A DNA stretch of 64,000 bases from Loripinus fragilis. Its lineage: Eukaryota; Mollusca; Bivalvia; Lucinida; Lucinidae. The notes under the pieces were generated by a model. That model made no database searches, was not told the origin of the DNA, and saw nothing but the letters and a program-made list of their open reading frames with translations. Where the stretch lies: the NCBI GenBank assembly GCA_964019695.1, contig OZ026525.1, positions 72,780,260 to 72,844,259 on the forward strand. The letters run 5' to 3'. The position numbers and the translations under genes were made by a program. Below, one piece after another: positions 45,111 through 56,966 of this stretch (positions are counted from its first letter, which is position 1; the number at the start of each line of letters is the position of its first letter).

Positions 45111-45689
45111 TTCGCGCTCATGACATCTTTTTTTGTGCAGATCAAGTAAAAATTTGCAGATTGTGAAAAACACATATGAGTCACACCATGATAAAACGGC
45201 CCTTGTGAGTTAAATTCAAACATATTTTATTGCAATGTTTGGGTGTCACAAGTTCTCACAGCATTAATATTACGGCCCTTCTCCTTTGTTGTTATATTAA
45301 TGTCGTACCTGAGCTTCGACCAAACGTCATACTCGATTACCAAAAGTCATACTGGCGAAATAGTTGTCGACGAATTGTCGTGCACTTACGAAACAACACG
45401 ATCAGAGAAATGATTGTGAAGTTACTTAGATCACATATGGGCCACGCCGCGAGAAAAACGAAATCGGTTGTATGCGAGCAACAAAGGCGCGGACAAGTCT
45501 GTGCCCAGGGAGTAGGGATGGAGTACTCTGATATTTCCATAAATAAGTAGGCTCGGCCCCTTTTTTGTTCAAAATTTTGAATTTCAACATATTTGTTTCG
45601 TTTTGTTTTTCAGAAAAATGAATATTTTTTTGGTACACGTATGATGAAATTGTAGATTTTTTGGGAGTCATCACAAGACTGGATTTTTT

Positions 45690-45772
45690 AAATTATTATT
45701 ATTATAATTATTATTATTATTATTATTTTATTTATTTATTTTTTTTTTTGGGGGGGGGGGGGAGGGGGGGTC
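45690..45772. repeat. (ATT)n, (TTTA)n, poly-T and poly-G tract
   Basis: Simple repeats passing from ATT to TTTA to T-run to a G-run of more than 10. Prone to assembly and length error. Confidence 0.9.
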
Positions 45773-45942
45773 GTTTCTAAACATTTTAGGGCTATTTCTT
45801 AAGGTCAATGTACACAATTGGACTATTTTCTGGGGGTTGCTTAATTTAAAATATTTTGGGGGTATGCCTGATATTCGTGATATTGTTTGGGGTAAACAGT
45901 AGATGCTGGGTCCGAGCCTACATATCAAGAAAAAAATGAGAG

Positions 45943-45974
45943 TATGCCCCCCCCCACACACACACACACACCAC
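45943..45974. repeat. poly-C and (CA)n microsatellite
   Basis: C-run followed by about ten CA repeats. Confidence 0.9.
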
Positions 45975-46221
45975 CCCCTGCCACGCATATGCGCAGTCTG
46001 ATCAGCAAATTTGTTATTTGCTTCCTGAAAAGAATAGCAGATATGCATGCTACATCCAATATTTCAAAGATTCTAGTTAGTCTCTGTAGCTGAGTAGAAA
46101 TCTTCAAGCTTTACCACGTCATAAACAGCGAAGACTGATTTCGCGTCGAGGCATATATGGATACAAACTGTACAATTGTTACACTTGCTGCGCCACAGTC
46201 ATGTCTCTGAAGTTAAGCAAA

Positions 46222-46462
46222 TGAGCCACGACACGTGGTTTCCAACAATGTGACATTTTGACAAGTGTAGACTCAGACAAGCCTGTGCTGCTCCCTTTTA
46301 AGCTTTGAAACTCCAAATGGTGTTCAGTCAGTAGCTTAACAGTCATAGAATATTCAAGCGACTAGCTAAGGCTCTGATCAGACTGCGCGTATGCGCAGGC
46401 TGATCTGATGCTTTGCTGGTCGTACATATACCACATTGTTGGAAATCTCATGTCACGGCTCA
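46222..46462. mobile_element. GAGCCGCGACATG MITE, copy 4
   Basis: TGAGCCACGACACGTGGTTT start and AAATCTCATGTCACGGCTCA end; GATCAGACTGCGCGTATGCG core. Full length, 241 bp. Confidence 0.9.
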
Positions 46463-46761
46463 AAGAGGTATGCCCAAACGCCCACCCACCCCTGACGAGC
46501 AGAAACTCGAGAGCAAACAAGTCTGTTTCTGCTCACAAATAACTGTTTTCTCAGGTTTATCACAATGACTCAGGGATAATGGCAAACTGAGTAAATTGGT
46601 CAACAAAAGGGTGTTACAACTTACCGGGGTGAGACTTTTTTGTCAAGAGAAAGACATTTCACACCGTCCAGCCTGATTTCTCTAGCACAGATGATGCGTT
46701 TAGCACAGATGGTTCGGGTTGAGGGCGTTTTTAGTAGAATTTAAGTATTGACCTGATTTAA

Positions 46762-46838
46762 ACAGTTCCCGCAGGATTTGATCCAAACCAGCCGGGTGCA
46801 TCTCAGTTAGGTATTGTTTAGTCTACCACTATACGAAA
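46762..46838 (-). repeat. possible tRNA-like SINE remnant
   Basis: On the minus strand CGTATAGTGGTAGACTAAAC resembles an A-box region and GGTTTGGATCAAATCC a degenerate B box. Weak. Confidence 0.25.
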
Positions 46839-46839
46839 T

Positions 46840-47327
46840 TTGGCTCTGGTCGGCCTTTTGATGTACGAGCAATCAATTGAAATAGGTGCATTTTTCAAGG
46901 ATAATTCCTTGAAAAAAACTCGCTCAAAATCACATTTAAACATCATAATTTATCAAAAATGTACCTATTGCATGAGAAACTCAACCCCCTTCCTTCCATT
47001 ATGTCCAACGACAGTGATTTACCGAGTTATTGAAGTAAGAAGATGACATAAGAGTAAGAATATGATAACGCTAAGCACACATCACAACCCGAAAAGGATA
47101 CCATTAGCACAGTTCATACACAAAATATGGTGACGTTTAGCACAGTCATATCTAATTTCCATATCATCAGTTTGAAAAGCTTTTTGCTTACGGCCCTTAC
47201 ATTTTGCAACATAATTCAATTGTTTATTTTCTAACGATTAGATCTATGTACATAGGCCCAGACTCGATCCCAGATAAGGAAATTTTATGAGCGAAAAACT
47301 GTGATTACTTCCTTACCCATCAATTTA
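46840..47327. other. non-coding stretch
   Basis: A 68-codon frame without supporting features; GTTTAGCACAG-like words recur (46700, 47095, 47136). Nothing else recognised. Confidence 0.4.
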
Positions 47328-47400
47328 AACATGTGTCTTGGGTGCTCAAAAGAACCGTCTCAATGAGACGGTTCTTTTGAGTACCCACAACACATGTTTT
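47328..47400. mobile_element. GAACCGTCTC hairpin family, copy 2 (best preserved)
   Basis: AAACATGTGTCTTGGGTGCT, CAAAAGAACCGTCTCA, then ATGAGACGGTTCTTTTGAGT and ACCCACAACACATGTTT. Almost perfect 35-bp arms with no real loop. Confidence 0.88.
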
Positions 47401-47724
47401 GGGTGAGAAATGAAGAAAATAGTTTTCCAATACCAAGGCCGTCGTTGGCGGTCCGGCAGGTCCGGCTATGGCCGGACCACTTTTTTTGCCCGAAATGGTT
47501 TTAGCCGGACCACATTTTTGGCCAAATATGTTTTTTGCAGGGTCGTTTTCTCACGTTTCTTCTAGACCTTCTTTAATGATCTATTTTTCGTTGATCAAAA
47601 ATTAATAATTAAATGATAACTGAAGCGTGCGCTGGTCAATATTTCGGCTGCCTCAGGGTGTGAAAGACAGTGGTTAAACAAACACAACTAAGAAAATGAC
47701 ACCTGTTTTAAGACAGTAATCATA

Positions 47725-47968
47725 ATCGAGCCGCGATGCGACAAAACCTATCTTCGGGGTGTTCGACAAAGCCAGGCTCAAACCAGTCTCCTCAGCTACA
47801 GAGACTAGCTAGAGAATTAAAATTTCGCTCATAATAATTCTAAATATAATACTTTACCATAAGCGTATAACAAAGGAGCTGATCAGACTGCGCGGATGCG
47901 CAGGCTGGTCTGCGCCTTTGTTGTTTGCAAACCCCCGAAGACAGGTTTTCTCACGTCGAGGCGCAATT
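47725..47968. mobile_element. GACGCGAGAAAAC MITE, copy 3, nested
   Basis: CGAGCCGCGATGCGACAAAA start, GGTTTTCTCACGTCGAGGCG end, with the GATCAGACTGCGCGGATGCG palindrome. Same family as 37291-37526 but in reverse internal order, lying within the 47434-49227 element. Confidence 0.8.
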
Positions 47969-48254
47969 AAAGGATTATCCTTTGAAGGGAGTTTTTAATT
48001 ATAGTCAATACGACCGATCTCTATGATCTGTGAAGGAACAGAAAAAATATACACTTTAAGGGTTTTCGCTTTGTGCTTTACAGGCACAATACCCCCATCG
48101 TCTGCTCAGCGAAGACGAATAATCAGACAGCTTAAAGGCACAGCCTGATTTTAGACTTCTCTTTGCGCACAACTATTATACAGAATCATGCATATAGGCA
48201 AAAATACATGTAGTTAAGCGTGAAATTGTGAATATTTTCTCATCAATCAGTTTG

Positions 48255-48330
48255 AACATTCGTTTTGAGTGCGCACAAAAACCGTCTCATGGAGACGGTT
48301 CTTTTGTGTGCCCACAGCTTAACTTTCGGT
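48255..48330. mobile_element. GAACCGTCTC hairpin family, copy 3
   Basis: GTTTTGAGTGCGCACAAAAA, CCGTCTCATGGAGACGG, TTCTTTTGTGTGCCCAC. Clear hairpin. Confidence 0.8.
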
Positions 48331-48343
48331 TGAAAATTTTAGC

Positions 48344-48414
48344 ATTTGTTTTGGGTTCTCACAAAAAACGCCTTAATGAGACTGTATTTTTAAGTACCCA
48401 TGACATATGTTTTG
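48344..48414. mobile_element. GAACCGTCTC hairpin family, copy 4 (decayed)
   Basis: TTTGTTTTGGGTTCTCACAA ... CGCCTTAATGAGACTG ... TTTTAAGTACCCATGACATA. Same plan with several mismatches in the arms; directly follows copy 3. Confidence 0.65.
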
Positions 48415-48529
48415 ATTGAGAAATAGGGAAAATATTTTTTATTACACTCTTATCTCAGAGGCCTGAGAATGCTGTGACCTGGTTAATATGTATATACTGT
48501 TGCATGTACGTAAATCAATGAAAAGAATT

Positions 48530-48620
48530 TAAAAAACAAGTCAAAAAAGAAAAAAAAATAAGATAAATAAAAAATAAGATAAAAAGAAAATGAACAAAAC
48601 AAAACGAACAAATAAAAAAA
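48530..48620. repeat. A-rich low-complexity tract
   Basis: Runs of AAAATAAGATAAATAAA-type sequence; no coding. Confidence 0.8.
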
Positions 48621-49293
48621 ACTACAGCGAGGATATCTGTATCAGATTTAACTGTTACTTTAAATTTTGAAGAATCAGTTAACTTTGATGCCACCGCCTG
48701 ATTAGCCTGGGTCCAGGCGTCAATATTTTGGCATTTTTTTCTAATGCTAATATTCTAAAAAAATAAGAGAATAAAAATATACCACATCAAATGTATCGGT
48801 TGTATGTTATTGATTTCGATTAATATTGTCATTTATGACCAAGGAATGGAAAAATAAAAAAGAAGAAAAAATGATCAGGCTGGAACCCAGGCTACCACCT
48901 GATGAGATCCATCGAGGGGTCGAAATAGTTGTTGATATTTTGGTAGTTGTGGGAGGGGGTGGCAGTCGAAAGAGGCTGTGGTAGGCATTTGAAAAATAGC
49001 TATAATGCCTGTAGAATAAGCTGAGGTTCACAAGCGAAAATGGTCTCACAGTGAAACAGAGTCGCTTCTTTAGTCATCTTGAATTACAAAATTTTCTTGG
49101 GGGAGGTCCCCCAAACCCCCCTTATGTCCCCTCATCCTCTCCCCCCCCCCCTCGTGCCATCCGCACTCGGTGAACACCAACGGTGTTCAATGGCCGTACC
49201 ACTTTCTAAAAGCCGACGACGGCCCTGAATACGCACTCTTATCTGGAGGTCTGTAATATGTACATTTGTTAAACATTCCAGATAGTGCTAATT

Positions 49294-51447
49294 GGTGTTA
49301 GTACACAATTACAGTCTTCCGGTTTGGTAGCCCACGAAAATAGTACCTTTAGAAATTTAGCACTTGCCGTTTCTGGGCCCTTTATGGCGTAAATGGGTGC
49401 TTTATTCGACTTTTTATGTACATGTGATTCAATATTGGTCTATATTTGTCAGGCTGATGCAGAAAAATGCATCTTTGTGTGGACTATTTTGTCACAGACT
49501 CCCCGGCGCACTCCCCAGGTAACGTCTGACACGGGTCGGATTTCAGCCCGGATTTTTTGACTGTTCCCCAAAGAACGGAGAATGCTGAGAAAACGAGATT
49601 ATCAAGGTAGGTTGTCTTTTCACTTTTTTGACAGGTGAATGTAAGATCTTGCCACTCACAGACAGAAAAAGGTCCAAGCAATGTCCTGGAAAAATTTGCA
49701 GATGCTCGAATTCTGCCTTTTTACATGGAGTTGAATGGGACCGATTAATTGTGCACCGAACCCTATAAGAGAGAAGGTAAAAAAAACGAAAATCTTTGTA
49801 AAACAGTCATTTTTCAATGAATTCAGATGAAATTTCGCACACAGATCAGGAATCAAAATAGAAATAATTTGAAAGTATTTTTGGAAGAAATTTAAATTTA
49901 AATTTTAAAATTTTATTGAATTTTAGTTTAAATTTTAATTTTTTCTTAAAATCATTTTTAAAGCCTAGCTCTCTTGAGGAAAGACTCAAATTGCATTATA
50001 TACCAGAAAATGCAATTAAATGGCCATACACAAACAGGTTTGACCTGGATTTGACTAATCAATCCGAGCAGGCTGGCCGTGATACTCCGTTTTTGCAGAC
50101 TGGCTAGCACTGCTGTGCAAGTTGATTTTTGTGATTGTATTCCCTTTTCTACTGAAATGTGCTATGAGTGCTTACTCACTTTAACTGTACCAGTATGATG
50201 ACTTAGCATATGGGTATTTATTAAAACACTCTTAGGATACTTACACTCATTAGAACCGCCTCATAGAGATGGCACTTAAAGGCATAATGATGAGGATCCG
50301 CAGGGACTGGTCGGGACCATTCCCCCAAGCAGGTTCCCTGGCCTCATTGCTTAGACCAATAAAATTCAATTGTATTTGGCTGTTCAACTCACCGGGTCGA
50401 GGCTGTACTAATTTGAACACAAACTTAAACTTTTTCAGCTAAACAAATCAACTGCAGCCCCCCCCCCCCCAGCTTCACCCGAGATCAAATTTTGTTCTTA
50501 TTTCGACCACACAAGCAGTAGTATTGTTTGGTACTCATTAGAGTCGCATCACACTCAAAATTGTTTATGAAGCTACTCATTAGAGCCGCCTCGCATAGAT
50601 AATGATATAACACAGTTATCAAAGCTCATTTAGTTACCTAACCCCCAATGAAGCACTTTCACACAGATACTCGTATTACGTGCTTAAGCGGGTTGTGATA
50701 TTTCTCGTTCGACGAGGCGGTTCTAATGAGTAATCTTTACTTACAGTCTTTTCAGGAATTTCAAATTTGAGATATAGTTTCATCAAAAAATGAGGATGAG
50801 CAATTTCCATTATGATATGGGCATTAAATCTAGACCTAGGTCTCAAATCTTTCCCACTCTTACCATTTTGGTAGCATGTAAATTACTGAATATTTCACAC
50901 TCAGAACTAGCAGTGTAGATCATGATTAGAATGAAATGATGTGTTTCGTCTAGCATCAGGCACTCATCAGTGAAGCTGCTCTACTTAAGACACAAAGTAA
51001 GTGGTATAAATTGCTGTTTTCAGCATGCTTGGGTGCAACGTAGCTTGGTTTTGGGGGCAAATTTGAATGTGATTCAAAACTGTTCGCGATTTTGCTTAAA
51101 ATCACTTTAAAATTTGATTTTTTAGCTTCAGTTTTTAAATTTTGTAACTAAAGTTTATGTGAGATTATCCTTTAATGACTCTTACAGATGCCTAAACTTT
51201 CCTTTTTGCTTTTGGGTTATTGAGATGCGTTGAAATAATTGAAACTATGAACTTTTTCATCAGACTAGTTTGAATAATTGAACTTTTGCATGTGTCAGCT
51301 TGTGAGGGGGGTCACATATGAAATCCTGGATTTGTATCGCTTTTTGGTGACTGAGTTAGTCTTTTTTGACGATTATTTGCTTAACTATATGAGTTTGATA
51401 TGTCACAGAGACAAAATTTAAAAAATCGAAAATTTGCAGATTCTTGA
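49294..51447. repeat. array monomer 1, HB (H 49294-49764, B from 49765)
   Basis: First monomer; it starts exactly where H starts. C-run 13. One private base: CAATATTGG in H where later H blocks have CAACATTGG. Confidence 0.95.
50245..50732. repeat. inverted/direct motif cluster within block B (repeats in every unit)
   Basis: ACTCATTAGAACCGCCTC at 50245-50262, a diverged TACTCATTAGAGTCGCATC at 50532, TACTCATTAGAGCCGCCTCG at 50574-50593, and the inverse CGAGGCGGTTCTAATGAGTA at 50713-50732. The first and last pair perfectly over 18 bp; the third and last pair over 20 bp with one mismatch, closing a 159-bp loop. Described in unit 1; identical in the others. Confidence 0.9.
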
Positions 51448-53127
51448 ATAAGAGAGAAGGTAAAAAAAACGAAAATCTTTGTAAAACAGTCATTTTTCAA
51501 TGAATTCAGATGAAATTTCGCACACAGATCAGGAATCAAAATAGAAATAATTTGAAAGTATTTTTGGAAGAAATTTAAATTTAAATTTTAAAATTTTATT
51601 GAATTTTAGTTTAAATTTTAATTTTTTCTTAAAATCATTTTTAAAGCCTAGCTCTCTTGAGGAAAGACTCAAATTGCATTATATACCAGAAAATGCAATT
51701 AAATGGCCATACACAAACAGGTTTGACCTGGATTTGACTAATCAATCCGAGCAGGCTGGCCGTGATACTCCGTTTTTGCAGACTGGCTAGCACTGCTGTG
51801 CAAGTTGATTTTTGTGATTGTATTCCCTTTTCTACTGAAATGTGCTATGAGTGCTTACTCACTTTAACTGTACCAGTATGATGACTTAGCATATGGGTAT
51901 TTATTAAAACACTCTTAGGATACTTACACTCATTAGAACCGCCTCATAGAGATGGCACTTAAAGGCATAATGATGAGGATCCGCAGGGACTGGTCGGGAC
52001 CATTCCCCCAAGCAGGTTCCCTGGCCTCATTGCTTAGACCAATAAAATTCAATTGTATTTGGCTGTTCAACTCACCGGGTCGAGGCTGTACTAATTTGAA
52101 CACAAACTTAAACTTTTTCAGCTAAACAAATCAACTGCAGCCCCCCCCCCAGCTTCACCCGAGATCAAATTTTGTTCTTATTTCGACCACACAAGCAGTA
52201 GTATTGTTTGGTACTCATTAGAGTCGCATCACACTCAAAATTGTTTATGAAGCTACTCATTAGAGCCGCCTCGCATAGATAATGATATAACACAGTTATC
52301 AAAGCTCATTTAGTTACCTAACCCCCAATGAAGCACTTTCACACAGATACTCGTATTACGTGCTTAAGCGGGTTGTGATATTTCTCGTTCGACGAGGCGG
52401 TTCTAATGAGTAATCTTTACTTACAGTCTTTTCAGGAATTTCAAATTTGAGATATAGTTTCATCAAAAAATGAGGATGAGCAATTTCCATTATGATATGG
52501 GCATTAAATCTAGACCTAGGTCTCAAATCTTTCCCACTCTTACCATTTTGGTAGCATGTAAATTACTGAATATTTCACACTCAGAACTAGCAGTGTAGAT
52601 CATGATTAGAATGAAATGATGTGTTTCGTCTAGCATCAGGCACTCATCAGTGAAGCTGCTCTACTTAAGACACAAAGTAAGTGGTATAAATTGCTGTTTT
52701 CAGCATGCTTGGGTGCAACGTAGCTTGGTTTTGGGGGCAAATTTGAATGTGATTCAAAACTGTTCGCGATTTTGCTTAAAATCACTTTAAAATTTGATTT
52801 TTTAGCTTCAGTTTTTAAATTTTGTAACTAAAGTTTATGTGAGATTATCCTTTAATGACTCTTACAGATGCCTAAACTTTCCTTTTTGCTTTTGGGTTAT
52901 TGAGATGCGTTGAAATAATTGAAACTATGAACTTTTTCATCAGACTAGTTTGAATAATTGAACTTTTGCATGTGTCAGCTTGTGAGGGGGGTCACATATG
53001 AAATCCTGGATTTGTATCGCTTTTTGGTGACTGAGTTAGTCTTTTTTGACGATTATTTGCTTAACTATATGAATTTGATATGTCACAGAGACAAAATTTA
53101 AAAAATCGAAAATTTGCAGATTCTTGA
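51448..53127. repeat. array monomer 2, B only
   Basis: Joins monomer 1 as TTCTTGA/ATAAGAGAG. C-run 10, the shortest. One private base near 53072 (ATGAATTTGAT versus ATGAGTTTGAT). Confidence 0.95.
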
Positions 53128-55283
53128 AGGTGTTAGTACACAATTACAGTCTTCCGGTTTGGTAGCCCACGAAAATAGTACCTTTAGAAATTTAGCACTT
53201 GCCGTTTCTGGGCCCTTTATGGCGTAAATGGGTGCTTTATTCGACTTTTTATGTACATGTGATTCAACATTGGTCTATATTTGTCAGGCTGATGCAGAAA
53301 AATGCATCTTTGTGTGGACTATTTTGTCACAGACTCCCCGGCGCACTCCCCAGGTAACGTCTGACACGGGTCGGATTTCAGCCCGGATTTTTTGACTGTT
53401 CCCCAAAGAACGGAGAATGCTGAGAAAACGAGATTATCAAGGTAGGTTGTCTTTTCACTTTTTTGACAGGTGAATGTAAGATCTTGCCACTCACAGACAG
53501 AAAAAGGTCCAAGCAATGTCCTGGAAAAATTTGCAGATGCTCGAATTCTGCCTTTTTACATGGAGTTGAATGGGACCGATTAATTGTGCACCGAACCCTA
53601 TAAGAGAGAAGGTAAAAAAAACGAAAATCTTTGTAAAACAGTCATTTTTCAATGAATTCAGATGAAATTTCGCACACAGATCAGGAATCAAAATAGAAAT
53701 AATTTGAAAGTATTTTTGGAAGAAATTTAAATTTAAATTTTAAAATTTTATTGAATTTTAGTTTAAATTTTAATTTTTTCTTAAAATCATTTTTAAAGCC
53801 TAGCTCTCTTGAGGAAAGACTCAAATTGCATTATATACCAGAAAATGCAATTAAATGGCCATACACAAACAGGTTTGACCTGGATTTGACTAATCAATCC
53901 GAGCAGGCTGGCCGTGATACTCCGTTTTTGCAGACTGGCTAGCACTGCTGTGCAAGTTGATTTTTGTGATTGTATTCCCTTTTCTACTGAAATGTGCTAT
54001 GAGTGCTTACTCACTTTAACTGTACCAGTATGATGACTTAGCATATGGGTATTTATTAAAACACTCTTAGGATACTTACACTCATTAGAACCGCCTCATA
54101 GAGATGGCACTTAAAGGCATAATGATGAGGATCCGCAGGGACTGGTCGGGACCATTCCCCCAAGCAGGTTCCCTGGCCTCATTGCTTAGACCAATAAAAT
54201 TCAATTGTATTTGGCTGTTCAACTCACCGGGTCGAGGCTGTACTAATTTGAACACAAACTTAAACTTTTTCAGCTAAACAAATCAACTGCAGCCCCCCCC
54301 CCCCCCAGCTTCACCCGAGATCAAATTTTGTTCTTATTTCGACCACACAAGCAGTAGTATTGTTTGGTACTCATTAGAGTCGCATCACACTCAAAATTGT
54401 TTATGAAGCTACTCATTAGAGCCGCCTCGCATAGATAATGATATAACACAGTTATCAAAGCTCATTTAGTTACCTAACCCCCAATGAAGCACTTTCACAC
54501 AGATACTCGTATTACGTGCTTAAGCGGGTTGTGATATTTCTCGTTCGACGAGGCGGTTCTAATGAGTAATCTTTACTTACAGTCTTTTCAGGAATTTCAA
54601 ATTTGAGATATAGTTTCATCAAAAAATGAGGATGAGCAATTTCCATTATGATATGGGCATTAAATCTAGACCTAGGTCTCAAATCTTTCCCACTCTTACC
54701 ATTTTGGTAGCATGTAAATTACTGAATATTTCACACTCAGAACTAGCAGTGTAGATCATGATTAGAATGAAATGATGTGTTTCGTCTAGCATCAGGCACT
54801 CATCAGTGAAGCTGCTCTACTTAAGACACAAAGTAAGTGGTATAAATTGCTGTTTTCAGCATGCTTGGGTGCAACGTAGCTTGGTTTTGGGGGCAAATTT
54901 GAATGTGATTCAAAACTGTTCGCGATTTTGCTTAAAATCACTTTAAAATTTGATTTTTTAGCTTCAGTTTTTAAATTTTGTAACTAAAGTTTATGTGAGA
55001 TTATCCTTTAATGACTCTTACAGATGCCTAAACTTTCCTTTTTGCTTTTGGGTTATTGAGATGCGTTGAAATAATTGAAACTATGAACTTTTTCATCAGA
55101 CTAGTTTGAATAATTGAACTTTTGCATGTGTCAGCTTGTGAGGGGGGTCACATATGAAATCCTGGATTTGTATCGCTTTTTGGTGACTGAGTTAGTCTTT
55201 TTTGACGATTATTTGCTTAACTATATGAGTTTGATATGTCACAGAGACAAAATTTAAAAAATCGAAAATTTGCAGATTCTTGA
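53128..55283. repeat. array monomer 3, HB (H 53128-53599)
   Basis: H joined as TTCTTGA/AGGTGTTAG and ends ACCCT/ATAAGAGAG. C-run 14. Confidence 0.95.
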
Positions 55284-56966
55284 ATAAGAGAGAAGGTAAA
55301 AAAAACGAAAATCTTTGTAAAACAGTCATTTTTCAATGAATTCAGATGAAATTTCGCACACAGATCAGGAATCAAAATAGAAATAATTTGAAAGTATTTT
55401 TGGAAGAAATTTAAATTTAAATTTTAAAATTTTATTGAATTTTAGTTTAAATTTTAATTTTTTCTTAAAATCATTTTTAAAGCCTAGCTCTCTTGAGGAA
55501 AGACTCAAATTGCATTATATACCAGAAAATGCAATTAAATGGCCATACACAAACAGGTTTGACCTGGATTTGACTAATCAATCCGAGCAGGCTGGCCGTG
55601 ATACTCCGTTTTTGCAGACTGGCTAGCACTGCTGTGCAAGTTGATTTTTGTGATTGTATTCCCTTTTCTACTGAAATGTGCTATGAGTGCTTACTCACTT
55701 TAACTGTACCAGTATGATGACTTAGCATATGGGTATTTATTAAAACACTCTTAGGATACTTACACTCATTAGAACCGCCTCATAGAGATGGCACTTAAAG
55801 GCATAATGATGAGGATCCGCAGGGACTGGTCGGGACCATTCCCCCAAGCAGGTTCCCTGGCCTCATTGCTTAGACCAATAAAATTCAATTGTATTTGGCT
55901 GTTCAACTCACCGGGTCGAGGCTGTACTAATTTGAACACAAACTTAAACTTTTTCAGCTAAACAAATCAACTGCAGCCCCCCCCCCCCCAGCTTCACCCG
56001 AGATCAAATTTTGTTCTTATTTCGACCACACAAGCAGTAGTATTGTTTGGTACTCATTAGAGTCGCATCACACTCAAAATTGTTTATGAAGCTACTCATT
56101 AGAGCCGCCTCGCATAGATAATGATATAACACAGTTATCAAAGCTCATTTAGTTACCTAACCCCCAATGAAGCACTTTCACACAGATACTCGTATTACGT
56201 GCTTAAGCGGGTTGTGATATTTCTCGTTCGACGAGGCGGTTCTAATGAGTAATCTTTACTTACAGTCTTTTCAGGAATTTCAAATTTGAGATATAGTTTC
56301 ATCAAAAAATGAGGATGAGCAATTTCCATTATGATATGGGCATTAAATCTAGACCTAGGTCTCAAATCTTTCCCACTCTTACCATTTTGGTAGCATGTAA
56401 ATTACTGAATATTTCACACTCAGAACTAGCAGTGTAGATCATGATTAGAATGAAATGATGTGTTTCGTCTAGCATCAGGCACTCATCAGTGAAGCTGCTC
56501 TACTTAAGACACAAAGTAAGTGGTATAAATTGCTGTTTTCAGCATGCTTGGGTGCAACGTAGCTTGGTTTTGGGGGCAAATTTGAATGTGATTCAAAACT
56601 GTTCGCGATTTTGCTTAAAATCACTTTAAAATTTGATTTTTTAGCTTCAGTTTTTAAATTTTGTAACTAAAGTTTATGTGAGATTATCCTTTAATGACTC
56701 TTACAGATGCCTAAACTTTCCTTTTTGCTTTTGGGTTATTGAGATGCGTTGAAATAATTGAAACTATGAACTTTTTCATCAGACTAGTTTGAATAATTGA
56801 ACTTTTGCATGTGTCAGCTTGTGAGGGGGGTCACATATGAAATCCTGGATTTGTATCGCTTTTTGGTGACTGAGTTAGTCTTTTTTGACGATTATTTGCT
56901 TAACTATATGAGTTTGATATGTCACAGAGACAAAATTTAAAAAATCGAAAATTTGCAGATTCTTGA
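55284..56966. repeat. array monomer 4, B only
   Basis: C-run 13; no private base noticed. Confidence 0.95.

Larger units (their letters stand above)
45439..46155. mobile_element. GACGCGAGAAAAC MITE, copy 2, interrupted
   Basis: Left half (45439-45515: GGGCCACGCCGCGAGAAAAA ... CAACAAAGGCGCGGACAAGT) and right half (about 45975-46155: ATGCGCAGTCTGATCAGCAA ... ATTTCGCGTCGAGGC) match 37291-37526 in order. About 450 bp of foreign sequence separates them, including the ATT/poly-G and CA microsatellites. Confidence 0.7.
47434..49227. mobile_element. 1.79-kb GGCCGTCGTCGGC TIR element with AATAC duplication
   Basis: Left end CAAGGCCGTCGTTGGC, right end GCCGACGACGGCCCTG (inverted, 14 of 16 by eye). 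AATAC sits immediately outside both ends (47429-47433, 49228-49232). Sequence flanking the element is contiguous in the related copy at 48380-48470 (GAGAAATAGGGAAAATATTT then ACTCTTATCTCAGAGGCCTG), which acts as an empty site. Internal sequence has no transposase; it contains a MITE (47725) and two hairpins (48255, 48344), so it has served as an insertion target. Confidence 0.7.

Noticed and set aside
49561..49650. Possible tiny intron in block H (CAAG/GTAGGT ... TTGACAG/GTGAATG)
   Set aside because: The enclosed segment is about 34 nt, too short for a normal animal intron, and no exon frame is supported.
53128..53599. Block H as a transposon inserted into B
   Set aside because: There is no inverted or direct terminal repeat at its edges and only 1 bp of ambiguity; also the array begins with H, which argues that H is an original part of the unit.
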